Below are positions 53,187-64,000 of a DNA stretch of 64,000 nucleotides, one piece after another. The DNA is from Sipunculus nudus (Eukaryota; Annelida; Sipuncula; Golfingiida; Sipunculidae). The notes below the pieces were generated by a model. The model did no database searches. It saw only the letters and a program-made list of their open reading frames with translations, and was not told the DNA's origin. A program made the position numbers and the translations under genes. Each line of letters begins with the position of its first letter. The stretch's first letter is position 1. The DNA is taken from contig CM049313.1 of NCBI GenBank assembly GCA_026874595.1, forward strand, positions 25,356,008 through 25,420,007. The letters are read 5' to 3'.

Positions 53187-54273
53187 TACAGTGAAGTCCG
53201 CTTATTGTCATATCGGTGGTGCATGCATTAGTTATGATAATAACCGGGATGTGACATTATCCGGGCTTCAACATCGATGTACTTTTTGGTCCTAAAAGAA
53301 GCGTTATGTCTCGTATGATATTAAATAAATCGTCAATAAACTGGAAACAGGATCGTTTATGAATATTTTTATTGCACAACGGCATATCAATTTACCATTA
53401 TGCACACCTGAAAGTTTTGTGCCGCCTGCCGCAATAACTGTTAAAAATCTGACTTGCCAACAGAAAGAGACGTAGCGTCTGGGTCATGAGGTAAAATTTC
53501 TTAAAATAACGGCACTGTTATAACATTGTTTGTAACAAAATATTTTACTAAATAATTCTTTTCCCGACTATTGCGCCTTATTTTCCGGCTATCTTATTAA
53601 TGACTCAAACTTCCATGATCGTCTTTATGATAGGACTGTTCAGGAAGCGGACATAGTCATGCCATTGTCAACTTTCTGAAGTTTCGCCGCGATTGAGGTT
53701 TTTGACCAAGTATCTCCTCCAGTGCTCACAAGTCCTCCAGTTTTTCGTTGACCCTTAAAGGGGATTTCCAGTCATAAGCAACGTTTAGAGCTTGTGCTTT
53801 ATATCATCTAGGCCAAATGTCACTGAAGTTTAAACCACGGCCTTTCAAAGGCCAGGAGTTAATTATGTATGATATGTGATCGTAAACATCGCCCTTGTTA
53901 ATGTACGAAGAAAAGCAATCATCTGGATTACCGTGGTATCTTAAGATGTTAATTAGCTAAGTAATGAGGAGCATAACTGCACTTGCCTGCCGCACACAGG
54001 TGGGGAATGCTATCGTTTGATACACCTGACCGATTACAGGCTCTTTGCCTCTTTGATCGCTGTGTCAGCATTTGATGTGATATTAACTGTGAACTGGTAT
54101 CACTGTCAAGGGTTCCAAGCATGACAATAAATGGGATTATGACAATATTCCATGATATTAAACAGTCAGATTTTCCAATTTCATATATAGGAAATGGTTT
54201 GGGATTTCAGATTTAAGTGACAATAAACGGGATTCTATATTAACCGATTTGACACAAAGTGGGCTTGACTATA
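53187..54273. mobile_element. Tigger/pogo-like non-autonomous element
   Basis: The left end begins TACAGTGAAGTCCGC then TTATTGTCATATCGG, and the right end, inverted, gives TATAGTCAAGCCCAC then TTTGTGTCAAATCGG: 30-bp terminal repeats with about seven mismatches and TA at the borders. Subterminal GACAATAAACGGGAT and AATAACCGGGATGTGACA are also related. These features resemble pogo/Tigger elements. No transposase frame is present. Confidence 0.65.
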
Positions 54274-54306
54274 TGTTAAATATGTTTATGTATTTTTATA
54301 TAAATG

Positions 54307-54341
<35 letters not shown>

Positions 54342-57175
54342 ATTGAACAAATTGACCTTAGCCCTGCGTGGTTGGGGGAACCCAGAGCAGACATTTTTTG
54401 CCTCTCATCACCACTGATCAGAACTCATCACTGCTTATTAGGGTAATTTCTTCTAATTTATACTTAAAAGGGGAAAACTCTGCTGATGCGGTATGTTCCA
54501 AAGGCAAAAATAGCTGTCTTCTGTGAAGAAAACAACACTTTTTAGTCAAATATCATAATCTTATCATTAAGTGGAATGTCTCTTGTTTTCTTGAAGGATG
54601 CTCTGGGGCTCTCGCACTGTCACACAGCGTTACACCGAGTCAGTTGGGTTTTTACAGTTGAAAACCATTTTTAGATCAGCTGACTGTAATTCAGCTGAGC
54701 TATTGTGATCTGTCAGAGTCCATCATCTGTCATATGTGTGAGTCTGTCTGTTAGACTGGCATGTTTTGACACTTTTCTGTCTATTCTAGTTCCATCTGTT
54801 ATGTAAATATGTTTAGTTAAATTCCACAGTTATTTAATGGTATCATATAGCCTGTTCTGTCATGTATTTACAGATTAACTTATGTTCTTACTTCTGAGTG
54901 GGCTATAAAAACAGTTCTGTCAGAATGTAGATGTACAGTGAAATCAGTTGACCATATGAGTTCCATCTGAGAGGCCTGTGATAAAATGCTTGAAAACTAT
55001 CTTGCCTCCAGTTTGTTTCTCACAAGTTTGGGGGGGGGGGCCTGGGGTGATTTGCTGTTCAACCAGTACAGTATGTCTTCCACCAAGTGCCTACAAGTTG
55101 CCCCATAAGTTTTTGACTATTAGGCTAATCAAGTCACCCTGTAACCTGCCCTATGAGTAAAAATTTGATGGCAGAGTGTGATGTTATAAAGATGTGTTCA
55201 TTGACTGAACCTTAGCAAGCAGAGTAACATGTATAGATGACAAAGGGACTACTCCTCATTCTGGTGTTTGTAGAGTACAAACTAGTGGCTGCTGACACCA
55301 TGGAAAAATGTACCTGGAGGAACTGAAATTATCAGTGACAGATCAAGATACCCCACTGATCATTACTAGATATTGTTATTAAGCCTCACTCATTCATGTC
55401 AGAAATCCAACATACATAGGTTTTGTCCATCACTTGTCCTTTAGCAGGGTACAAGTCATATCTGTTGGACCAAGAACATAAAAGGAAGTCCTAAAATTTT
55501 CCTTGGAATCATGAAATTAGGTCACTGAAACCTATCTTTTTTTAGTTATGGGGCTTGTATTTGCACCACAGAATAATTATAATCTGATACTAAAGCTCTA
55601 GTATTTCAATAATCAGTGCATGGATTGCATAATTCTTGCTGTGCTTGTACTGTTCATGGACCATTTCATCAGCTGGCACAGAATTTGACACAAAAGTTTT
55701 TTAAACCATGTTCTTGGATGAGATGGATTGGTGACCTTTGCTAGGATCTTCAGGGTCAAATGAGCCATATTATAATACATCAGCCTTAAGTCTTTAAGAT
55801 TTCTTTTGAACATGATAACTTTGGAAGTACTGCATGTTTTTCCCTCAGATTTGATACATCCATTGTTTCCACCAATTGTTCAGGCAGTTTAAAATTATTG
55901 ACCTTGATCTACAAGGTCAAACCAGCTGGACTCCTTTAGCTCATCATCTTCAGTTTTCTTGTGAATGTAAAAAGTTATATTTTTGTCCTCAAATTTGACA
56001 GACAAAACACTTCAGAGGAGTTTGAAAATGGGTGACCTTGACATTATTCATCTATGTACAACCTGAAGAGCATTCAGGATTGGATTCAGTCTGAAATCAT
56101 ATGTGTGTGACCCATCAGGCCATCACTTAAAGGGACATAATCAGGAGCAATATTACGCCTAGGCTATTCTTTTACACATTCTTAATACACATTTTAATAC
56201 ACTTGGAAATCAGGGTGGACAAGTCAGGGTAGAAATCTTACAAATAAATTCTATACACTATGCTTAAATGAAAAGAACATGCATCATTTACAGATATTCC
56301 CAGATTTAACATTAAGTTCCCAAAACCCCTCCTTGGCCCCTCTTATGTACAAAGTATGCCTCAGTTGCATCAAAGGTTTGGAGTACCATAATGTGCAAAT
56401 TTCTAATTGCTAAAAATCTTGTTTAACTTTGGGGCACTCAATGGACAAGAAGCCTGCCTTAAGCTTGAAGCCATCAATCATCCAAAATTATGGCAAGTGG
56501 TTTTTACGGAAGGTATAATGGGAATGCGGTCCCATTATACAGGTATAATGGAATGCACCTTGACACGCTGATCACCGTTGTACACTGGGAAGGTTCGCGG
56601 GGGGGGGGGGGGTAATTAGTATTCATGCACACGCGTTCAACCGTGTCGGCATGTGTCGTTAGTCGGCCACGCTGGTCATTTTCAGTGTAGGTGGTGGCGG
56701 GGGCCACACGTTTAATTTTTTTTTTTTTTTTCTTTTCATGTATTCGTATACTGGTTGATTTCATGTAACTGTATTTTGAATACACTGCGGGGAGTTTGCG
56801 TCGTGCGGCTCCCGGCCATAGCACCTCTTGGTATTCCTTAACTTTGTATGATGTGTAAGTACATTATAGATATTATATTTGAACAAAGATAATTGGTGCA
56901 GAATAGATACGAACAAAATTCTTTTAAAAGGAAAATTGATACACCTGGATCTGGTTAAGATGTTATATGAATTTTAATAAAACAAAATTATGAATAAGAA
57001 ACTACATTTGGCAATGTTTTCTTTCCCTAAAACTTAGTGAAACTCAGAAAGGTTGTAAACAGATTATTCATGGGGATGATGTAATAATCAGTGCATACAT
57101 ATCTAAATAATTTATTCTATGTGTGAAGGAATGAAACTTTAGCAGGGATTATTCTCTCACAGGGAGGTATTTTTG
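54274..57175. repeat. Gene-free stretch with inverted family B modules
   Basis: A TA run lies at about 54308-54333. 54670-54790 (CAGCTGACTGTAATTCAGCT, GTCTGTCTGTTAGAC) and 55430-55700 (GTCCTTTAGCAGGGTACAAG, ACCATTTCATCAGCTGG) are family B-like on the minus strand. 55750-56045 has several AGGTCAA phrases. 56127-56150 is a left end like that of the TTAA element at 21852. A G run lies near 56599-56612. Confidence 0.5.
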
Positions 57176-59345
57176 TATCCGCCAAAACAGAGTTTTGTGG
57201 ATATTATGTTTTCAGCCCATCGCGGCCGCTGCCGCCGCCGCATAGGTGTCCAGAGAACTCCTCCGTAACCGCTGGGCGAAATTTTACGAAACCCGGGATT
57301 ATGTTCGGGTCACATGTGAACTGCTGCGACCCCGATTTTGTTTTGACCTCTGACCTTTCCTCTGCGATCTGCGTCTGTTTGTGCGTCTGTTTCCACACAT
57401 AAACCCACATATCTCAGGAACCATTTGACCGATCAGGAAAATTTTTTTGCACAAATGTAGCCCTTGGAGAGCTTGATAACATACAAAAAAAAATGGTGGC
57501 GCCACCTGCAACCATGTTTGCACAGTGTCCATCTGTTCGTCTGCCTTAGGTTAAAATCACTCATATCTCTGCAGTGGTTTGACTAATTCACCTGAAATTC
57601 GGCATGTGTATACATCCTGGGTAGCTTTTCTGATTTTATGACTGGTGGCCCCACCTACATTCATGTTTAGGCTGCAAACATTCAAGCTCATATATCGGGA
57701 ACCGTTTGACCGATTGGGCCAAAATTTTGCATGTATATAGATCTCACATAGCTCTTTATCATACGCAAAACTGGTGGTGCCACCTGCAGCCATTTTTGCA
57801 CAGCTCCCGTCTATTTGTCAGCCATTGGATAAAATCACTCATCTCTGCAGTGGTTTGACTAAGCACCTAAAATTCGGCATGCATGTACATCCTGGATAGC
57901 TTTTTTTGATTTAATGACAGGTGGCACCACCTACATTCACGTTTACGCTGCAGACATCCAAGCTCATATCTCGGGAACCGTTTGACCGATTGGGCCAAAA
58001 TTTTGATGTGTATAGATCTCACATAGCTCTTTATCATACGCAAAGCTGGTGGTGCCACCTGCAGCCATTTTTGCACAGCTCCCGTCAATTTGTCAGCCAT
58101 TGGATAAAATTACTCATATCTCTGCAGTGGTTTGACTAATTCACCTAAAATTCGTCATGCATATACATCCTGGATAGCTTTTTTTTATTTAATGACAGGT
58201 GGCGCCACCTACATTCACGTTTACGCTGCAGACATCCAAGCTCATATCTCGGGAACCGTTTGACCGATTGGGCCAAAATTTTGCATGTGTATAGATCTCA
58301 CATAGCTCTTTATCATACGCAAAACTGGTGGTGCCACCTGCAGCCATTTTTGCACAGTTCCCATCTATTTGTCTGCCATGGGATAAAATCACTCATATCT
58401 CGGCAGTGGTTTGACATATCTGCCTAAAATATTGCAGGTTTATACATTCCCGACATCTCTCTTGATTTTATGACAGGTGGCGCCACCTACATTCTAGTTT
58501 ATGCAGCAGATATCCAAGCTCATATCTCGGGAACCGTTTGACTGATTGGGCCAAAATTTTGCATGTGTATAGATCTCACATAGTTCTTTATCATACGCAA
58601 AACTGGTGGTGCCACCTGCAGCCATTTTTGCACAGCTCCCGTCTATTTGTCTGCCATGGGATAAAATCACTCATATCTCGGCAGTGGTTTGACATATCTG
58701 CCCAAAATTTTGCAGGTTTATACATTCCCGACAGCTCTCTTGATTTTATGACAGGTGGCGCCACCTACATTCACGTTTACGCTGCAGATATCCAAGCTCA
58801 TATCTCGGTAACCGTTTGACTGATTGGGCCAAAATTTTGCATGTGTATAGATCTCACATAGTTCTTTATCATACGCAAAACTGGTGGTGCCACCTGCAGC
58901 CATTTTTGCACAGCTCCTGTCTATTTGTCTGCCATGGGATAAAATCACTCATATCTCGGCAGTGGTTTGACATATCTGCCTTAAATTTTGCAGGTTTATA
59001 CATTCCCGACAGCTCTCTTGATTTAATGACAGGTGGTGCCTCCTACATTCTAGTTTATGCAGCAGATATCCAAGCTTATATCTTGGGAACCGTTTGACCG
59101 ATTAGGCCAAAGTTTTGCATGTGTATAGTTCTCACATAGCTCTTTATCATATGCAAAACTGGTGGCACCACCTGCAACCATTTTTGCACAGCGTCCATCT
59201 GTTTGTCTGCCAAGGGCAAAAATCACTCATATACATGTAGTGGTTTGACTTATCTTCCTTAAATTTTGCATATGTATACAACTTGGACAGCTTTCTGGAT
59301 TTTGTGGTAGGTGGCGCAACCTACATACACAATTTGGATGCAGAC
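57176..59345 (+). repeat. Dimeric satellite array (~277-bp unit, about seven units) with a hairpin/CCG head
   Basis: The head starts GTATCCGCCAAAACAGAG then TTTTGTGGATA (a hairpin), then a GCCGCCGCC tract and CCAGAGAACTCCTCCG. The body repeats about every 277 bp (CACCTGCAGCCATTTTTGCA near 57783, 58056, 58339, 58614, 58891). Each unit is itself two related ~138-bp halves: both begin CTCATATCTCGG, share AAAATTTTGCA and end at a GGTGGYGCCACCT palindrome. Spurious frames up to 93 codons cross the units; there is no sign of a real protein. Confidence 0.88.
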
Positions 59346-59963
59346 ATCCATGCTTATATGCAACACTTCACTCAATTTCCACTTGCCACTCAATCTGTGC
59401 CTCACTTCACCCGTTCCACTCTGATTTAGGCTTGTCGACTACCTGTATTCTAGTTTTCATTAATTTTGTCCCCTGAAGATATACAAAGAAGAAGCAAAAT
59501 AGAGATAATTTATATATTAGGTATCTGCTGCGTCATGTGATCATAAAGTCTTATCATCTCTTTTATGAAACAAAATATAATAGACACAGTTGAAAATATG
59601 TGCTACAAAGGTTTAAAATTCTGGAGGGAATTTAACCCAGGTGACTGTCCTCAATGGAAATGGCCAATTGGAATGAATGGTTACTGTTTTATTCACTGTA
59701 CCTCAGGAACATCATGGAAACTGGACAGTCGAGGGGTAAATGCTCAGTTCTCTCTGCTGGTGACCTTGGTTTGATCCCAGTATGGCTATGAGAGTGGGTT
59801 TAAAGGCCTGTACAAGGCCAGTGTTTTTCTCCAGGTTCTCTGGTTTCCTCAACCTCTAGACACTACCAAAACACCACCACTGGAGCCATGGAGAGTGCCT
59901 AGATTAGTTATAATAACTATTAGTACAATCCATGTAAAATAAGTTTATAGTTTAAACACTTAC
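59346..59963 (+). repeat. Spacer with a SINE-like tail
   Basis: The B-box-like GGTTTGATCCC (about 59769) followed by GGTTCTCTGGTTTCCTCAAC (about 59835) resembles the tRNA-derived head and tail of invertebrate SINEs; no A box is convincing. The rest has no recognised feature. Confidence 0.35.
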
Positions 59964-59974
59964 CATGGAGACAG

Positions 59975-60112
59975 TCACCATGGAGAGGGGTTGACATCAG
60001 CTCCTGCCTGTAGGTGTTGATTCAACACAGGCAGAGTTGGAAGCAACTCTTTCTTTGGTGTTAACCAGCCTGGCATGTAGAATGAAGTCTCTGAATAGGT
60101 ACTTCCATGTTC
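59975..60112 (-). CDS. Candidate coding exon of an unrecognised protein
   Basis: On the minus strand, a good acceptor (TCTTAATTTCAG, exon edge 60114) opens a 45-codon frame running EHGSTYSETSFYMPGW, LTPKKELLPTLPVLNQ and HLQAGADVNPSPW to a TGA at 59975. The composition looks protein-like. A strong donor (GTAAGT at 59963) lies 11 bp after the stop, and a weaker GTGACT just before it, so it is either a last coding exon or an exon spliced at the weaker site. No flanking exons could be found and I do not recognise the sequence. Confidence 0.35.
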   Translation of the reverse strand, partial: EHGSTYSETSFYMPGWLTPKKELLPTLPVLNQHLQAGADVNPSPW

Positions 60113-60114
60113 AG

Positions 60115-63100
60115 CTGAAATTAAGACTCAGAAATTAAAGAATAAATTGTTATTTAATTTTGAAAGAAACCATGAGTTAACTATTTTAGCACTCTAGTTC
60201 CTTGGGAGACCACTTCAACGAAGCCAGTGCCATGTAGACCTCACTGTTCACTAATATAAATCCTTGGACCTACATTAGTGTACATACAAGCCAGGCCAAT
60301 ACCTTGAATGTGGACTGACTACTTATTTACCCAAGGTTCAGCCATTTAATAGAATTATTTTATTCAGCATCGGGACAACATCTAGCCATTAGTATATTTA
60401 AGGCTGATTCCTTCATAAATAACACCTTTAAAATATGTAGACTCAAATGTTTGCTGGCCTTGAGGTCAGCTGCTTGAAATTTTAAGCTCAGCTGACTGCG
60501 AAATAGTGTAAATCAGCTTAGCTAAAGTTATCAGTCTGTCCATCTATTAGATGGGTTTGTTTTGACAGTGTTGAACCTGTTAATCTGAAATTTAGTTTAC
60601 TGTTAGATGCCCCTAAGTTACATACTCAAAACCAAAGTTAGATCAACTTTGTTCCATCAATTATAAGTAAAACCTCCATTAAAAAAAAATTTCTTGTTGT
60701 AACACTCCATGACTACCTAATATCTAAACCACTAGTGTTATTTTGTTCATATTTGGAATATACACTATAGTCAGGTCTTCTCTAGGGGAAGGGCTAAGCT
60801 GTTCTGTTGATTTTGGGTTCAAAGATCAAGTTCACACGTCCCATTTCTTCAAAGTTTGTGGATGAATTTTAAGACAAACAAATTTCATTCTAAACCTTCC
60901 ATCTTTCACATGTAGCTCACCTATAAATAGAAGAAGAAGAATGTTAATTAAATTGTCATCTGTCAAATTCACATCTTCAAGGTCAAATCTGCAAAAAATA
61001 GGATATACGTTTACCCCAAATGAATCCATTACTTTTAAGTACTGAATATTCTGACACATCTATCGCATCAACCATGTTCTTGAAGGAGCTGCCGATCTTG
61101 ATTTTCAAGGTCAAATCTGTGGAAATGCTGGTCTTTTGTGATGGTCATAACTATATAAGTACAAGTACTTCATATTTTCCCCTCAAATTTTATACACAAA
61201 CTTTTTTAAGCTTAGGTTTTGGAGGATGTTGAAAACTGGTGCAATTTGACCTTGAACTTCATGGTCAATTAGGAAGGTGACAAAATATGCTTCAGAAGAA
61301 GCTGCCATAAACTTGTCATTGGATACCTACAGCATCTCTGATGCCAGAAATATTTTGTTATACTTTGATCAACATCATTCCCTTTCTTCTTTATTTTCTA
61401 ATTTACATGGCTTTATACATTCATATTGGGTATTTACTATTTACACATGCATATTTCAGTAAGTTTATTGAAATGCTGATACTTATACAAATATATGATT
61501 GTGATCATGAGAGGCTCCTGCATCTTTCATGTAGTCCTTCAAAGTACAAACTGAAAGGAAACTCCAAATGTGTCTAATGAAGTGATATCACAATGTGATA
61601 ATTTATACTGGAGATTCAGAAATATTAGTTGGGATTTTATTTTTGTGGTCTTTGTGGATGAAAGTAATTCACAAATTCGTGATTCCAATGATAACAAAGT
61701 CATTCAGTTATCAAACAACATCGCCTGAGAAGTTACCTGTATTAGGTGACCATGACAGCATCAAACTCATCCAGTGCTGTTTGATGAATTTTCAGTAAAG
61801 CCTCATGAACTTGTTTGTTATTACATTATGATTGAAATCGATAATAAATGTGTACTGATTTATAAATCATATAAATTTCTGCAATTCTGTTGGGTTTCAA
61901 ATTATACATATGGATTTCTTTTAATATCGCTTTAGAACACCTTTACGTTCAGATTGATCAAAATTTTTCATGAAGTACTGAATCCATGTATAATAATCAG
62001 TATTTTACCTTGAAATAAACTGGACTGCCCCCCCCCCCCCCTTTGATAAGTGTTCAAGTAAGAGTTTATATGTGTGTTAATACTGAAGCCTGGTTCCATG
62101 CTTGAGTTGATGTGCACAGTTGAACTAATTAATTAACTGATGGGACTTCACAAGGTGGCAAGAAAGGTATTGAATGTGTCATGCAGAATGTCAAGTATTG
62201 TGTTGTAAAGAAATCTTAAACAGTTTGGCCAATGTATGAATAGTCCACAGGTTACTAAGCCAAGCATTTAATGTCAGAGACATAGAGAGGAGAGTGATCA
62301 AGTCAAAGAGTCCTGAAAGACAGAGGAGACAGGGATACAGACACAGGGAGGGAGAGAGAACAGGAACAGTTAAGTGGAAAAAAAGGCAACTATTAGTATA
62401 TATTTTGGACATTTGTTGTTGTTAAATATGATTGAATAAACTTAAAAATAACTTGCATCTGGACTAGAGAATTCTAATGTTAAGAAACTCAACAGCCTGT
62501 TTTCTAAATACATCCTAAAAGTGATATATAACAAAATATAAAACTTGCCTCATTTCCATATGCTAAAAATTTTATACAAATATTCTCATAATCAATTTCA
62601 GCTGAGCGCCATGACCCACAGGTCCTTTGTTTTTTGTGGAACATTAACACAAAAGAGCTGCAAGTAATTGGTTGAAAAATAAAGTCTAGCTTAAACAGTC
62701 TGAGGTGTATGGTTTAATCTTAGAAATATAAATAAGGCATATTATAGCTAAAAATAGGATTAATTTTATTAACAAGGTCATCTAATCTGTTGACTTGACC
62801 ATGTGCCTGTCTTTAATGGTTTTAGCTGATTGTCTGTCTGTTAGACAGGTTTGTTTCAGAATGGTTAGACATGTATTTTTAGACCCAACAGATTGTTGCA
62901 TGTGGATAAATTCTCAATACTGGGTTTCATGGTCAGAGATCCATTTCTTACAAGTTACATGTGCATGACAGTCCCATGGTTCAGATCATATTTAATAACA
63001 ATTCTTATATTATGTTATGAGTTAGCCAAATGTAGTTTTTTTGTTCAAGTTTGTGGTTCCTTCAATAAGTATATTTAAATTCTTAAATTTCTATGTGGTA

Positions 63101-63453
63101 AATACATCATAAAAATAGGTGATAAGTGAAGAGTTTATATTGCAATTTTATGTTTTTTAAAACTATTAAATAATTAAATATGATCAGTAATTTGGTTTAA
63201 AGAGAGAAGGTGCTATGTTTTATTATATTATCTTGTCCATGGTCTTGTTTTTCCAAGTTAATCACAAACATTTAAACTGTTCTAGACATTTTTAGACACA
63301 TTTTCCAAAAAATAAAAATTAAAAAAAAAGTTATATAACACTTCAATTTTTCCTTGTTGTGTATGATTAAATATATATCGTATTTATTAGGTTACATTTC
63401 CTCATGTGTGATATAGTTGTGTAGTTTAATTGGTCAGCGTTGGTGATTTATTG
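60115..63453. other. Gene-free stretch with AGGTCA-type and family B fragments
   Basis: 60480-60570 carries GCTCAGCTGACTGCGAAATA (family B end, inverted). 60830-61270 contains CTTCAAGGTCAAATCTG and TTCAAGGTCAAATCTGTGG, related to 941-1385. A C run lies near 62030-62041. 62270-62375 is strongly purine-rich (GA repeats). 62600-62630 has the inverted GCTGAGCGCCATGACCCACA terminus. No gene is supported. Confidence 0.5.
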
Positions 63454-63500
63454 TATCCGCCAAAACGAAGTTTTGCGGATACTATGTTTTTGACCGGGTT

Positions 63501-63543
<43 letters not shown>

Positions 63544-64000
63544 GTTCGTTTCCGGAGAACTCCTCTGAGACTACTGGACAGATTTTTCCGAAACTTACAC
63601 AAATTATCGGGTCACATGTGAACTGGTGCCTAACCAAGTGACCTTGACCTCTGACCTTTCGTCTCTCCCCAGCGTCCGTTTGTGCGTCTGTTTACACACA
63701 TAAACCCATATATCTCGGGAACCGTTTGACCGATCCGGAAAATTTTTTTACACAAATGTAGCCCTGGGATAGCTTTATAACATACACAACAAAAGGTGGC
63801 GCCACCTGCAACCATGTTTGCACAGTGTCCATCTGTTCATCTGCCTGGGGTTAAAATCACTCATATCTCTGCAGTGGTTTGACTAATTCACCTAAAATTT
63901 GGCATGCATATACATCCTAGATAGCTTTCTCAATTTTATGACAGGTGGCGCCACCTACATTCACGTTAACGCTCCACACATAAACCCATATATCTCGGGA
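63454..64000 (+). repeat. Second satellite-bearing repeat, cut by the window edge
   Basis: TATCCGCCAAAAC, GAA, GTTTTGCGGATA forms a near-perfect hairpin, followed by a pure CCG run (63501-63543), GTTTCCGGAGAACTCCTCTG, and then sequence matching 57270-57990 including AGGTGGCGCCACCT at 63795 and 63945. It is in the same orientation as the array at 57176 and continues beyond the window. Confidence 0.85.

Noticed and set aside
57557-59097. Frames with KMAAGGTTSFAYDKELCEIY-type repeats over the satellite
   Set aside because: They reflect the tandem units read through; the period is near 277, not a multiple of three, and each frame ends within about one dimer.
59565-59774. 69-codon plus frame with several Trp and Cys
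   Set aside because: It overlaps SINE-like sequence, has no known match, and no splice or promoter context.
61748-61815. Possible minus exon reading QVHEALLKIHQTALDEFDAV
   Set aside because: It ends in a stop before the GTAACT donor and lacks a convincing acceptor; likely chance.

Overview
The window is nuclear DNA of an invertebrate animal. It is AT-rich and intron-rich, has GT-AG introns and is crowded with repeats. The repeat content (DIRS-like and Gmr1-like retroelements, many short inverted-repeat elements, a short satellite bounded by GGTGGCGCCACC palindromes) suggests a lophotrochozoan, perhaps a bivalve mollusc. That placement is an inference and no single feature proves it.

The one clearly functional gene is the 5' part of a RASA1 (p120 Ras-GAP) orthologue on the minus strand. 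Six exons lie between 23619 (start codon) and 630. They encode a short acidic N-terminus, the first SH2 domain, the SH3 domain and the beginning of the second SH2 domain. All five exon junctions join in phase with consensus splice sites. The gene runs off the left edge, so the rest of SH2-2, PH, C2 and RasGAP lie outside. Intron 1 (about 14.7 kb) and the smaller introns are filled with repeats: a DIRS tyrosine-recombinase remnant, a 66-bp minisatellite, two tandem copies of a 2-2.5 kb unit, a second 1.5-2 kb direct duplication with long G tracts, and short transposons.

From 23.6 to 35 kb no gene is recognised. This part holds AT microsatellites, a 0.67-kb inverted-repeat element, and an unusual 1.06-kb element made almost entirely of alternating ACCAAT/ATTGGT boxes. 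From about 35.3 to 41.1 kb, inverted repeats of roughly 400 bp flank a decayed minus-strand gene of a multicopy invertebrate protein family (PIN/XPG-like core, cysteine-rich C-terminus). I read this as a large, unclassified DNA transposon. Its coding region was broken by a homogeneous 50-bp tandem expansion.

From 41.7 to 47.8 kb is a complete but decayed LTR retrotransposon. Its integrase precedes reverse transcriptase, which is the order of the Gmr1 group of Ty3/gypsy elements. The rest (47.8-64 kb) holds two hAT-like and one Tigger-like non-autonomous elements, a 277-bp dimeric satellite (57.2-59.3 kb) with a second copy starting at 63.45 kb, and one unrecognised candidate exon at about 60 kb. 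No tRNA, rRNA or CRISPR locus was found. Coordinates of repeat copies are by-eye alignments and may be off by tens of bases.
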